A DNA stretch of 64,000 nucleotides. It comes from Paracoccus yibinensis. GTDB lineage: Bacteria > Pseudomonadota > Alphaproteobacteria > Rhodobacterales > Rhodobacteraceae. Below, one piece after another: positions 8,999 to 17,499 of the stretch. Within the stretch, counting starts at the first letter, position 1, and every line of letters starts with the position of its first letter. A model generated the notes under the pieces. It saw only the letters and a program-made list of their open reading frames with translations, did not search any database and was not told where the DNA came from. Made by a program: the position numbers and the translations under genes. Location: assembly GCF_030846195.1 (NCBI RefSeq), contig NZ_JAVCWH010000008.1, positions 1 to 64,000 of the forward strand, written 5' to 3'.

Positions 8999-10222
8999 AT
9001 GACATTCACACTCAATCGCCGCGGCTTGCTGAAGGCCACGGGCGCGGCAGCCCTTGTCAGCGGGCTGTCCATGCCTTCGATCCTGCGGGCGCAGGCGCAG
9101 ACCGTGAAGATCGGCGTGCTGGAGCCGCTGACCGGCAACCTGGCCTACAACGGCACGCAATGCGCAGCCGGTGCGAAATTCGCGGCCGACGCGATCAACG
9201 CCGCCGGCGGCATCAAGAGCATGGGCGGCGCGCAGATTGAACTGGTCGTGGTCGATGCCCAGAGCCGCCCCGAGATCGCCGCGTCCGCCGTCGATACGCT
9301 GGCCGAGGCTGGCGTGGTGGCCTTCACCGGCGCAAGCGCCTCGGCCTTGGGGCTGGCATCGTCGCAGGCGGCGGCGAAATACGACCTGGCGCAGGTCTTC
9401 TCCATCGGCACCGCCGAGACGATCGTGGAACGCGGGCTGCCCAACGTCTTCCGCTTCACCCCCGGCGTGAACAAATGCACCAGCGTCGCGCTTGAGAACC
9501 TCAAGCAGTTGAACGCGGCCGCGGGCAACCCGGTCAAGACCGCCGCCATTGTCCATGAGGATGGCCCCTTTGGATCGAACATGGCCAAGATCATGGCCGA
9601 GCAGCTTCCCCAGCAGGGCATCGAGGTGGTCGAGACGATTTCCCACCCCACCCCGCACCGCGATTTCAACAACATCGCGCTGCGGGTGAAGGCGTCTGGC
9701 GCGAACATCCTGATCCCGTCGAACTATCTGAACGAATACACCCTGATGGCCCGCGCCCTGCGCCAGCAGCGGGCCGAGCTGATGGCGATCTACTCGATCC
9801 TGGGCGGTGCCGCGTCCAACATCAAGTTCGTTCGCGAAAATAACGACGTGGCGCAGTATGTCATGGACTGCAACCATTGGTACGATCCCAACAAGCCTGA
9901 ATCCCAGGCGCTTGCCGCCAGCGTGGCCGAGGCCGGTCTGGACCTGACCTATGACGTGATGGTGTCCTATGCCACGATCCAGGTGATCGCCGATGCATTG
10001 GAACGCGGCGCCTCGACAGACCGCAAGGCCATGATCGAAACGCTGGCGGCAAGCACCTTTGACGGCTCGATCATGCCGTATGGCCCGACCAAGTTCGTCA
10101 ACGGGGACAACGTGAACTCTCAGCCGGTGAACACCCAGATCCGGGGCGACAAGATCGAACTGGTCTTCCCCGAGGAATACGCCACCGCCGAGCCCGTCTT
10201 CCCTGTCCCGCAGGAAGGCTGA
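8999..10222 (+). CDS. Branched-chain amino acid/amide-type ABC transporter substrate-binding protein
   Basis: 407 residues of the type I periplasmic binding fold (KIGVLEPLTGNLAYNG, then DAQSRPEIAASAVDTLAEAGV). The N-terminus contains a twin-arginine-like motif (NRRGLLKATG) followed by a hydrophobic stretch and cleavage near ILRAQAQ, so export is probably by Tat. It belongs to the same Liv-type system as the next four genes. The family also carries amides, aromatic acids and other small carboxylates, so the ligand is likely the substrate of this cluster. A strong hairpin separates it from the permease genes. Confidence 0.88.
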   Translation: MTFTLNRRGLLKATGAAALVSGLSMPSILRAQAQTVKIGVLEPLTGNLAYNGTQCAAGAKFAADAINAAGGIKSMGGAQIELVVVDAQSRPEIAASAVDTLAEAGVVAFTGASASALGLASSQAAAKYDLAQVFSIGTAETIVERGLPNVFRFTPGVNKCTSVALENLKQLNAAAGNPVKTAAIVHEDGPFGSNMAKIMAEQLPQQGIEVVETISHPTPHRDFNNIALRVKASGANILIPSNYLNEYTLMARALRQQRAELMAIYSILGGAASNIKFVRENNDVAQYVMDCNHWYDPNKPESQALAASVAEAGLDLTYDVMVSYATIQVIADALERGASTDRKAMIETLAASTFDGSIMPYGPTKFVNGDNVNSQPVNTQIRGDKIELVFPEEYATAEPVFPVPQEG

Positions 10223-10230
10223 TCCGACAG

Positions 10231-10254
10231 GGCCCCCGCCTGCCGGCGGGGGCC
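10231..10254 (+). terminator. Intercistronic hairpin after the Liv-type binding-protein gene
   Basis: A perfect 10-bp stem (GGCCCCCGCC / GGCGGGGGCC) with a TGCC loop lies 8 bases after the stop. There is no T-tract, so it more likely protects the upstream mRNA or attenuates than fully terminates, letting binding protein exceed permease. Confidence 0.75.
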
Positions 10255-10283
10255 ACCGGCCGATCCTTGACAAGCGAGTGTCC

Positions 10284-11153
10284 ATGTCCAGTCTGATCCT
10301 GCCCGCCGTGCTCAGCGGCCTGACAATGGGGGCCGTCTATGCGCTTGTGGCGCTTGGCCTGACCCTGATCTATGGCGTTTTGCACATCATCAACTTCGCC
10401 CATGGCAGCCTGCTGATGCTGGCGCTGTATGCGGCCTATTTCCTGTTCGTCCACCTGGGCGTGGATCCCTATCTGGCGATCCCGATCCTGCTGCCGGTGT
10501 TCTTCTGCCTGGGCTATGCCCTGCAACGCTGGCTAATCGCCCCCATGAGCAGCGGGTCCGAACAGAACGTCCTGCTGGTGACGCTGGCGCTTGCCCTGAT
10601 CATCGACAACCTGGCGCTTTACTTCTGGACGTCGAACACGCGGAGCGTGGACATTCCCTATGCCTACAACACCGTGGAATTCCTGGGCGCCTATCTGCCG
10701 CTGGGCCGCGTCATCGCCTTCTTCGCCGCCCTTGCCGCCGCGCCCCTCTTGTGGCTGTTCATGACCCGCACCCGCACCGGGTCCGCCATCCGCGCCGTCG
10801 CCATCGAGAAGCGCGGGGCCGAGATCGTGGGCATCGACGTGAACCACACCTATGCCATCTGCTTCGGCATCGGCACGGCCTGCGTGGCGCTTGCCGCCTG
10901 CCTGTTGCTGCCGACCTTCTATGTCACGCCGCAGGTGGGTTACACCTTCGTCCTCGTGGCCTTTACCACGGTCGTCCTGGGCGGCATGGGCAGCCTTCCC
11001 GGCGCGCTGATCGCGGGGCTGCTGCTGGGGGTGATCGAATCCCTCTGCGGGCTGTTCCTGGGCGAAAGCCTGGGCCAGATCGGGATCTTCATCGCCTTCA
11101 TCCTGATCCTGCTGTTCAAGCCATCGGGTCTTCTGGGCAGGAGGGCCGCGTGA
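10284..11153 (+). CDS. Branched-chain amino acid-type ABC transporter permease (LivH-like)
   Basis: 289 residues with about eight hydrophobic membrane segments and the LivH hallmark GLTLIYGVLHIINFAHGSLLM near the N-terminus. The ATG at 10284 is preferred; a GTG two codons upstream is also possible. It forms the inner-membrane channel with the LivM-like protein, whose ATG overlaps its stop by one base. Part of the transporter embedded in the catabolic cluster. Confidence 0.9.
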   Translation: MSSLILPAVLSGLTMGAVYALVALGLTLIYGVLHIINFAHGSLLMLALYAAYFLFVHLGVDPYLAIPILLPVFFCLGYALQRWLIAPMSSGSEQNVLLVTLALALIIDNLALYFWTSNTRSVDIPYAYNTVEFLGAYLPLGRVIAFFAALAAAPLLWLFMTRTRTGSAIRAVAIEKRGAEIVGIDVNHTYAICFGIGTACVALAACLLLPTFYVTPQVGYTFVLVAFTTVVLGGMGSLPGALIAGLLLGVIESLCGLFLGESLGQIGIFIAFILILLFKPSGLLGRRAA

Positions 11154-12130
11154 TGAAACCGCAATCCATGGGTCAGGCGGTCCTGATCGCCCTGGCGCTG
11201 ATCTATCTGGCCAGCCTCTACTTCATGTCCTCGCCGGTCTGGATGGGCTTCACCATCAACGCGCTGATCGTCGCCGTCGTGGCGCTTGCCTGGAACATCA
11301 CCGGAGGCTTCGGGGGCATGGCGTCCTTCGGCCATGCGGCGATGTACGGGACCGGGGCCTATGCCTCGGCGATCCTGCAGGTGCAGTATGGCATCAATGC
11401 CTGGATCGCCTTCGGGGCCGGAATCGTGGCGGGCGCGGCCATGGGCGCCTTCATCGGTGCGCTTGCCTTCCGCTATGGCCTGAAGGGATCGTATTTCGCC
11501 CTTGTCACGCTGGCCTTCGCCGAGGTGCTGCGGATCTGCGCATCGTCCTTTGCCATCACCGGTGGGGGCAGCGGCCTGCAACTGCGGCTGGAACCGGGGC
11601 TGTCCACGTTGCAGTTCAACGACCGCGCCGTGGTCTATACGATCCTGCTGGTGATCGTGGCCCTGGTCATGGCCCTGACCGCCTGGCTGAAATATTCGCG
11701 CTTCGGCGCCTATCTGATCGCCGTGCGGGAAAACGAGGACGCAGCCCGCGCCCTTGGCATCGACACCTATCGCATCAAGGTCAAGGCCATGGCGATTTCG
11801 GGCGCCTTCGCGGGTCTGGCGGGGGTGCTTTACCTGCAAGTCTGGCTGTTCATCGACAGCGCCGTCGTCTATGGCAGCGCCGTCTCGATCGAGGCGCTGA
11901 TCGGCCCGATCATCGGCGGCGCGGGCACCGTCTGGGGACCACTGATCGGCACGCTGGGCCTGCACCTGCTGGGCGAAGGTGCCAAGCACCTGCTGCACAA
12001 CGCGCCGGGACTGAACTTCGTTCTTTACGCGGTGGTCCTGATCTGCGCGCTGCGTTTCCTGCCGCAGGGCCTGATGGGGCTTGCCGCGCGCATCGGCACC
12101 TTCCGCAAGAAGGAAAACGACAATGCTTGA
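11153..12130 (+). CDS. Branched-chain amino acid-type ABC transporter permease (LivM-like)
   Basis: 325 residues, multi-spanning, with the LivM motifs AWNITGGFGGMASFGHAAMYG and a C-terminal GPIIGGAGTVWGPLIG. The start at 11153 overlaps the LivH stop as TGATG with GGAGGG upstream. The 3' end overlaps the ATPase gene by 8 bases, so the permease and ATPases are made in step. An open frame in this phase extends upstream through livH but is not family-like before this Met. Confidence 0.9.
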   Translation: MKPQSMGQAVLIALALIYLASLYFMSSPVWMGFTINALIVAVVALAWNITGGFGGMASFGHAAMYGTGAYASAILQVQYGINAWIAFGAGIVAGAAMGAFIGALAFRYGLKGSYFALVTLAFAEVLRICASSFAITGGGSGLQLRLEPGLSTLQFNDRAVVYTILLVIVALVMALTAWLKYSRFGAYLIAVRENEDAARALGIDTYRIKVKAMAISGAFAGLAGVLYLQVWLFIDSAVVYGSAVSIEALIGPIIGGAGTVWGPLIGTLGLHLLGEGAKHLLHNAPGLNFVLYAVVLICALRFLPQGLMGLAARIGTFRKKENDNA

Positions 12131-12863
12131 GGTCCGCAACCTGTCCAAAAGCTTCGGCGGCCTGAAGGCGGTCGACAACGCATCCCTGGACGTGCCGGAA
12201 GGCGGCATCGTCGGCCTGCTGGGGCCGAACGGCGCGGGCAAGACCACCTGCTTCACCATGATCGCGGGTTTCACCAAGCCGAACAAGGGCACGGTGCGCT
12301 TCATGGGCCGGGATGTCACCGGCCTGCCTCCGCACCGCATCTGCGAGATGGGGATGATCCGCACCTTCCAGATCGTGCAGCCCTTCGCGGGCCTGACGGT
12401 CCAGGAAAACATCGCCGTCGGCGCATACCTGCACCACCATGACCGGGCCGAGGCGATGGCCGTGGCGCGCCAGATCGGCAAGCGGCTGGGCATGGGCGCG
12501 ATGCTGGACCGCCCCGCCTCGTCCCTGACCATCGCGGGGCGCAAGCGGCTGGAACTGGCCCGCGCGCTTGCGACCGGCGCAAAGCTTCTGCTGCTGGACG
12601 AGGTGATGGCGGGCCTGATCCCGTCCGAAGTGTCGGAAATCGTCGGCATCATCCGCCAGATCCGCGACGAGGGGCATACCTTCCTGATGATCGAACATGT
12701 GATGCAGGCCGTGATGAGCCTGGCCGAGACCGCCTATGTGCTGAACCACGGCAAGATGATCGCCCATGGCACGCCCAGGGAACTGGTCCAGGATCCCGGC
12801 GTGGTCGAGGCCTATCTGGGCCATGGCGCCGCCGCCCGCCTGCAGGAGGGACACCATGCTTGA
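12123..12863 (+). CDS. ABC transporter ATP-binding protein (LivG-like)
   Basis: 246 residues. Walker A is GPNGAGKTT, followed by the LivG-type TIRTFQ region (GMIRTFQIVQPFAGLTVQENI), a variant signature loop (SSLTIAGRKRLELARAL) and Walker B LLLLDEVMAGL. The LivG-like start MLEVRNLSKSFGG at 12123 overlaps livM by 8 bases with AAGGAAA upstream. It powers uptake with the LivF-like protein. Confidence 0.9.
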   Translation: MLEVRNLSKSFGGLKAVDNASLDVPEGGIVGLLGPNGAGKTTCFTMIAGFTKPNKGTVRFMGRDVTGLPPHRICEMGMIRTFQIVQPFAGLTVQENIAVGAYLHHHDRAEAMAVARQIGKRLGMGAMLDRPASSLTIAGRKRLELARALATGAKLLLLDEVMAGLIPSEVSEIVGIIRQIRDEGHTFLMIEHVMQAVMSLAETAYVLNHGKMIAHGTPRELVQDPGVVEAYLGHGAAARLQEGHHA

Positions 12864-13557
12864 GATTTCCGGCATCCGCGCGGGCTATGGCTCCATGGCC
12901 GTGCTGCAGGGCATCGACATGCGCGTCGAAGCGGGCGAGATCGTGGCCCTGCTGGGGTCGAACGGCGTGGGCAAGACCACGCTGAACAACGTCATCTCGG
13001 GCTTCATCCGCCCCACGGCGGGCGAGGTCCGCTTTGACGGCACGCGCATCACTGGCCTGAAGCCCCGCGACATCGTGGCGCTTGGCGTCGCCCAGGTCCC
13101 CGAAGGGCGCAAGATTTTCCCCAACCTGTCGGTCGCGGAAAACCTGGAACTCGGCGCCTTCCGCCGCGCCACCGCCAACCGCAGGCAGAACTTCGACCGC
13201 ATCTGCACGATCTTTCCGCGCCTGCGCGAACGGCTGGACCAGTTGGCGGGCACGCTGTCGGGGGGCGAACAGCAGATGCTGGCGATCGGGCGCGGCATGA
13301 TGTCCGAACCCAAGCTGCTGATCCTGGACGAACCCTCGCTGGGCCTGTCGCCCCTGATGGTCGAGGAAATGTTCGGCCTGATCGGGCGCATCAACGACGA
13401 AGGCTGCGCGGTGCTGCTGGTGGAACAGAACGTGATGCAGTCGCTGAACGTCGCAAGCCGGGCCTATGTGATCGAACAGGGCCATCTGGTGATGCAGGGG
13501 GACGCGGCCGGGATGCTGGCCGATCCGCAGCTTCGCCAGGCCTATCTGGGTCTCTGA
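12856..13557 (+). CDS. ABC transporter ATP-binding protein (LivF-like)
   Basis: 233 residues. Walker A GSNGVGKTT, LivF-type VPEGRKIFPNLSVAENL, signature LSGGEQQMLAIGR and Walker B LLILDEPSLGLSP are all present, so the ATPase should be active. It starts at 12856 inside the last codons of livG (8-base overlap) after GGAGGG. It ends the transporter block; a hairpin lies in the following gap. Confidence 0.9.
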   Translation: MLEISGIRAGYGSMAVLQGIDMRVEAGEIVALLGSNGVGKTTLNNVISGFIRPTAGEVRFDGTRITGLKPRDIVALGVAQVPEGRKIFPNLSVAENLELGAFRRATANRRQNFDRICTIFPRLRERLDQLAGTLSGGEQQMLAIGRGMMSEPKLLILDEPSLGLSPLMVEEMFGLIGRINDEGCAVLLVEQNVMQSLNVASRAYVIEQGHLVMQGDAAGMLADPQLRQAYLGL

Positions 13558-13566
13558 CGGCCCGAC

Positions 13567-13591
13567 CCGCCGGGCGCGCGCCGCCCGGCGG
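13567..13591 (+). terminator. Hairpin between the transporter block and the lyase gene
   Basis: A perfect 10-bp stem (CCGCCGGGCG / CGCCCGGCGG) with a 5-base loop, 9 bases after the livF-like stop. There is no T-tract. Likely mRNA stabiliser or partial terminator between the transport and enzyme parts of the cluster. Confidence 0.65.
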
Positions 13592-13620
13592 CACAACAGA
13601 CGCAAACGGAGAACGAAGAA

Positions 13621-14514
13621 ATGTCGCTGACACGCACGCGCCGCCTGCGCCAGGCTCTGGCAGGCGAACGGGCCGTCATGGCCCCAGGGGTGGTGGACGC
13701 CATGTATGCCCGCCTTGTCGCCGAGGCAGGCTTCGAGGCCATGTACATGACCGGGGCGGGCACCTCGGCCACGCGGCTGGGCTATCCCGACGTGGGCCTG
13801 CTGACCATGACCGAGATGGTGGACAACGCCACCCGCATCGCCGACGCATCCGACCTGCCGTTGATCGCCGACGCCGACAACGGCTTCGGCGGGCCGCTGA
13901 ACGTGCGCCGGGCGATCCAGCTTTACGAACGCGGCGGGGTCGCGGCGGTCCACCTTGAGGATCAGGTGCTGCCCAAGCGCTGCGGCCACCTGTCGGGCAA
14001 ACAACTGATCAGCGCGGAAGACATGGTCGCCAAGGTCAAGGCCGCCGTGGACGCCCGCGTGGATCCCGACTTCGTGGTCATCGCCCGCACCGACGCCCTG
14101 GCGCTGCACGGCCGCAACGCCGCCTTCGACCGGGCCGAGATGTATCGCGAGGCGGGCGCCGACGTGATCTTCGTCGAAAGCCCCCTGCCCGACGACCTGC
14201 CGCACATCGCGCCGCGCTTTCCGGGCATCCCGCTCCTCTACAACATGGCGACATCCGGCAAGACGCCGTTCCTGACACGGTCCGAAATCGAGGCGCTCGG
14301 CTTCAAGCTGATCATCTATCCCAACTGGCTGCTGCTGTCGGCCTGCGAGGCCGCGCGCCAGACGCTCGAGGTGCTGAAGCGCGAGGAAACCATCGCCTCG
14401 GTCGCCCCCCATGTGATGAGCTTCAAGCAGTTCTTCGACACCGCCCGCATGGCCGAGGTGCAGGAACTGGAAGCCCGCTACGGCACGCCGGAAAACAGCC
14501 GCACCGATTATTGA
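13621..14514 (+). CDS. Isocitrate lyase/PEP mutase-superfamily lyase (2,3-dimethylmalate lyase / methylisocitrate lyase-like)
   Basis: 297 residues, the usual length for the small lyases of this family. The metal site DADNGFGG (D84, D86) and the lyase signature KRCGH (catalytic Cys121) are intact; KRCGH marks C-C lyases rather than PEP mutases or oxaloacetate decarboxylases. Such enzymes split 2-hydroxy dicarboxylates, for example 2,3-dimethylmalate into pyruvate and propionate, or methylisocitrate. Placed after a LeuCD-type hydratase, it plausibly cleaves that enzyme's hydroxy-acid product. Substrate inferred from context. Confidence 0.85.
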   Translation: MSLTRTRRLRQALAGERAVMAPGVVDAMYARLVAEAGFEAMYMTGAGTSATRLGYPDVGLLTMTEMVDNATRIADASDLPLIADADNGFGGPLNVRRAIQLYERGGVAAVHLEDQVLPKRCGHLSGKQLISAEDMVAKVKAAVDARVDPDFVVIARTDALALHGRNAAFDRAEMYREAGADVIFVESPLPDDLPHIAPRFPGIPLLYNMATSGKTPFLTRSEIEALGFKLIIYPNWLLLSACEAARQTLEVLKREETIASVAPHVMSFKQFFDTARMAEVQELEARYGTPENSRTDY

Positions 14515-14533
14515 CCAACGAAGGAAAGATCTG

Positions 14534-15934
14534 ATGGCCGTTCTGTCCGCCGCTGGCGTGGATTTCGATTTCGAGGTGCCGGTCGTGGTCGTCGGCGCGG
14601 GCGCCTGCGGCCTGGTCGCGGCGCTTGCCGCCCGCGACGCGGGCCAGGAGGTGATGATCCTGGAACGCGACGACAACCCGCAGGGTTCGACCTCGCTGTC
14701 CGCCGGACTGATCCCCGCGGCGGGCACGCGGTTGCAGCGCGAGGCCGGGATTGACGACGACCCCGCCCTGTTCGCCGCCGACATCTTGTCCAAGACGCAC
14801 GGCCATGCGCCGCAGGACATGGCGCTGCTGGCGGCGCGGACCTCGGGGCCGATGATCGACTGGCTGATGGACAGCCATGGCGTGGGCTTCCGGCTGGTGA
14901 CGGGCTTCCTGTATCCCGGCCATTCGCGGATGCGGATGCACGGGCCGGACAGCCGCACCGGGGCCGATCTGGAACAGGCGCTCTTGTCGGCGGTGTCGCG
15001 GGCAGGCATCGACCTGCTGACCGGGGCATCGGTCGAGGATCTGTTCGTGGACGGCACCGGCCGGGTCACCGGCGTCCGCTTCCGCCGCCCGGACGGCGCG
15101 ATGGAAACGCTGGGCTGCAAGTCCCTGGTCCTGGCCTGCTGCGGCTTCGCGGGCGATGCTGACATGGTGCGCCGCCATATCCCGGACATCGCCGATGCCG
15201 AATGCTGCGGGCATCTGTCGAACACGGGCGATGCGGTGAAATGGGGCGCCGAGTTGGGCGCGCAGCTGGCCGACATGGGCGCATATCAGGGCCACGGATC
15301 GGTCGCCCATCCGCACGGGCTGCCGCTGACTTGGGCGGTGGTGACGCAGGGCGGCATCCTGGTCAACACGAACGGCCGCCGCTTTTCCAACGAGATGCGC
15401 GGCTATTCCGAACACGGGGCCGAGGTTGCGGCGCAGCCCGGCCATGTCGCCTGGGACATCTTCGATGCCCGCTGCGAAAAAGCCGCGCTGGATTTCCACG
15501 ACTATCGCGAGATCCGCAAGCTGGGCGCAGTGAAGTCCGCCGACACGGTCGAGGATCTGGCCGCAGCGACCAGCCTGCCGCTGGAGGCGCTGCGGGCGGA
15601 ACTCGACGGGATCTCCGCCGCCGCAGCCAGCGGCACGCCCGACCGGCTGGGACGCAGCTTCGCGCCCGACCAGATGCTGGCCCCGCCCTTCCGCGCGGTC
15701 AGGGTGAACGGCGCGCTGTTCCACACCCAGGGCGGGCTGGTCATCGACCACGACGCGCGGGTTTTGCGAACCGACGGCACGCCGCTGCCGAACCTGATGG
15801 CAGGGGGCGGCGCGGCACGCGGCCTGTCTGGCGATTCCAACTATGGCTATCTGTCCGGCAACGGGCTGCTGTCGGCCACGGCCTTCGGGCGCCTGGCCGG
15901 CATCACCGCCGCGCGCATCGCGGCAGGGGGCTGA
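14534..15934 (+). CDS. FAD-dependent oxidoreductase, fumarate reductase/3-ketosteroid dehydrogenase-like flavoprotein
   Basis: 466 residues. The N-terminal FAD site reads VVVVGAGACGLVAALAARDAG, followed by GSTSLSAGLIPAAG; the C-terminal end has GGGAARGLSGDSNYGYLSGNGLLSATAFGR. This is the soluble flavoprotein family of fumarate reductase, tricarballylate dehydrogenase and 3-ketosteroid dehydrogenase, which put in or remove a C=C next to a carbonyl or carboxylate. AAGGAAAG precedes the ATG. In this cluster it could interconvert a saturated and an unsaturated dicarboxylate or ring. No haem-binding domain or signal peptide is seen. Confidence 0.8.
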   Translation: MAVLSAAGVDFDFEVPVVVVGAGACGLVAALAARDAGQEVMILERDDNPQGSTSLSAGLIPAAGTRLQREAGIDDDPALFAADILSKTHGHAPQDMALLAARTSGPMIDWLMDSHGVGFRLVTGFLYPGHSRMRMHGPDSRTGADLEQALLSAVSRAGIDLLTGASVEDLFVDGTGRVTGVRFRRPDGAMETLGCKSLVLACCGFAGDADMVRRHIPDIADAECCGHLSNTGDAVKWGAELGAQLADMGAYQGHGSVAHPHGLPLTWAVVTQGGILVNTNGRRFSNEMRGYSEHGAEVAAQPGHVAWDIFDARCEKAALDFHDYREIRKLGAVKSADTVEDLAAATSLPLEALRAELDGISAAAASGTPDRLGRSFAPDQMLAPPFRAVRVNGALFHTQGGLVIDHDARVLRTDGTPLPNLMAGGGAARGLSGDSNYGYLSGNGLLSATAFGRLAGITAARIAAGG

Positions 15935-15951
15935 CGCGAATGGAGAAGACG

Positions 15952-16725
15952 ATGAAGAAAGTCTTGGTGATCGTTCCCTTCCCAATGGGCGACGAGGATC
16001 TGGCCCGGCGGCAGGCGCAGATGGGCGCCGTGGACCTGGGTCCGGGGATCGAGTTCCATTATCGCCCGGTGCGCGTCGGACCGAAGAACTATTCCAGCCA
16101 GCACGACATGGCGCTTGCCGATTTCTCGATCCTCGACGCGGGACTGGATGCGCAGGCCGATGGCTATGACGCGGTGTGCATCGACACCATGTCCGACAGC
16201 GGCATGGCGATGCTGCGGTCGGTGCTGGACATTCCGGTGATCGCGCCGGGACGGCATTCGATGCTGGTCGCGCAGATGCTGGGCGAGAAATTCTCGATCC
16301 TGATGATGTGGGACCGCTGGAGAATGCTTTACACCAAGACCCTGGGCGAGTTGGGGATGGAGCACAAATGCGCATCCATGCGGTCGATCGGCGTCACGCC
16401 CGACAACAAGGCGCTGCTTTCCGGGAAAGAGGATCAGGTCTTTCCCCTGCTGCTTGATGCCGCGCGCCGCTGCATCGACGAAGACGGCGCGCAGGTGCTG
16501 ATCCTGGGATCGACCACGATGCACGAGGCGCATGGCTGGCTGGCAAGCCGCGTGGACGTGCCGGTCATCAATCCCGGCCCGCTGACCTACAAGCTGGCCT
16601 CGGTCGCGCTTGACCTGCGGCTGACCCATTCCAAGGCCACATGGCCCGCGCCCTTGGCCCCCAAGCACGACATGATCCGCGCCATCGGCGCCGCCGGGGC
16701 CGCCTTCCTGGAGGACCGCGCATGA
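15952..16725 (+). CDS. Asp/Glu/hydantoin racemase-fold protein lacking the usual cysteine pair, first copy
   Basis: 257 residues from the ATG at 15952 (GGAG 7 bases upstream; another in-frame ATG at 15940 is less likely). The overall pattern is that of hydantoin racemase and aryl-malonate decarboxylase/maleate isomerase relatives. Where hydantoin racemases have a catalytic Cys in the first motif, this protein reads VCIDTMSDSGM, and in the second LILGSTTMH, so Thr and Ser stand at the two expected Cys positions by my hand alignment. Its stop overlaps the second copy (ATGA). Role in the pathway unknown; an isomerase or decarboxylase using other residues is possible. Confidence 0.7.
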   Translation: MKKVLVIVPFPMGDEDLARRQAQMGAVDLGPGIEFHYRPVRVGPKNYSSQHDMALADFSILDAGLDAQADGYDAVCIDTMSDSGMAMLRSVLDIPVIAPGRHSMLVAQMLGEKFSILMMWDRWRMLYTKTLGELGMEHKCASMRSIGVTPDNKALLSGKEDQVFPLLLDAARRCIDEDGAQVLILGSTTMHEAHGWLASRVDVPVINPGPLTYKLASVALDLRLTHSKATWPAPLAPKHDMIRAIGAAGAAFLEDRA

Positions 16726-17498
16726 CCCGTATCCTTGTCATCGTCCCCTTCGCGCTTGATGCAGAAGGCGTCCGCAACCGCGAGGCGCAGTCGGGTTACG
16801 TCCCCCTGCCCGCCGGCTGGAAACTGACCTATCGCCCTGTCACCTGCGGACCGACCTCTTTCATGTCACCCCACGACTGGGGACTGATGGACATGGCCAT
16901 CTTCGAGGCGGGCTGCACCGCCGAAGCCGAAGGCTTCGACGCGGTCTGCATCGATACCATGTCGGACAGCGGCATGGTCATGCTGCGGTCTGTGCTGGAC
17001 ATTCCCGTGATCGGCGCGGGCAAGGCGTCGATGCTCTATGCGCTGACCTTGGGCGGGCGGTTTTCTGTCCTGGCGCAATGGGAACCAGCCCTGCCGCGAT
17101 ATCGCAAGGCAATCCGCGAATACGGCTTCGACCGTCAATGTGCGTCCGTCCGCAGCTTCGATCAGCCGCCCGATTTCGCGAACCTGCTGGGCGGGAAAGA
17201 GGATCAGGTTTTCCCCCGAATGCGCGACGTGGCCATGCGCTGCATCCATGAGGACGGGGCCGAGGTGATCTGCCTCGGCTCGACCACGATGCACCAGGCG
17301 GGCGAATACCTGGCCGTGAACCTGCCCGTCCCGGTCGTGAACCCCGGTCCCCTGACCTACAAGCTGGTCGAGACCTTCCTCGCGCTTGGCCTGCGCCACG
17401 GCCGCGCCGCCTATCCCGCGCCGGTCGAGCCGCGCCTGGACATGCTGCGGACCATGATGAAGGCGGGCGCCCAGGCGGAAGCGCAGGCCAAGGGCTAA
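16722..17498 (+). CDS. Asp/Glu/hydantoin racemase-fold protein lacking the usual cysteine pair, second copy
   Basis: 258 residues, coupled to the first copy by an ATGA overlap, with GGAGG 7 bases before the ATG. It is a clear paralogue: both share RILVIVPF/KVLVIVPF, the identical stretch AVCIDTMSDSGM, SVLDIPVI, KEDQVFP, CLGSTTMH/ILGSTTMH and VINPGPLTYKL/VVNPGPLTYKL. The same Cys-to-Thr and Cys-to-Ser changes in both copies suggest retained, altered chemistry rather than decay. The two may form a heterodimer or act on successive isomers. Confidence 0.7.
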   Translation: MTRILVIVPFALDAEGVRNREAQSGYVPLPAGWKLTYRPVTCGPTSFMSPHDWGLMDMAIFEAGCTAEAEGFDAVCIDTMSDSGMVMLRSVLDIPVIGAGKASMLYALTLGGRFSVLAQWEPALPRYRKAIREYGFDRQCASVRSFDQPPDFANLLGGKEDQVFPRMRDVAMRCIHEDGAEVICLGSTTMHQAGEYLAVNLPVPVVNPGPLTYKLVETFLALGLRHGRAAYPAPVEPRLDMLRTMMKAGAQAEAQAKG

Positions 17499-17499
17499 A

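Noticed and set aside
12649..15276. Very long open frame on the minus strand opposite livF, the lyase and flavoprotein genes
   Set aside because: GC-rich codons leave long antisense frames open. The product has no family-like motif, and the plus-strand genes have ribosome sites and clear motifs.
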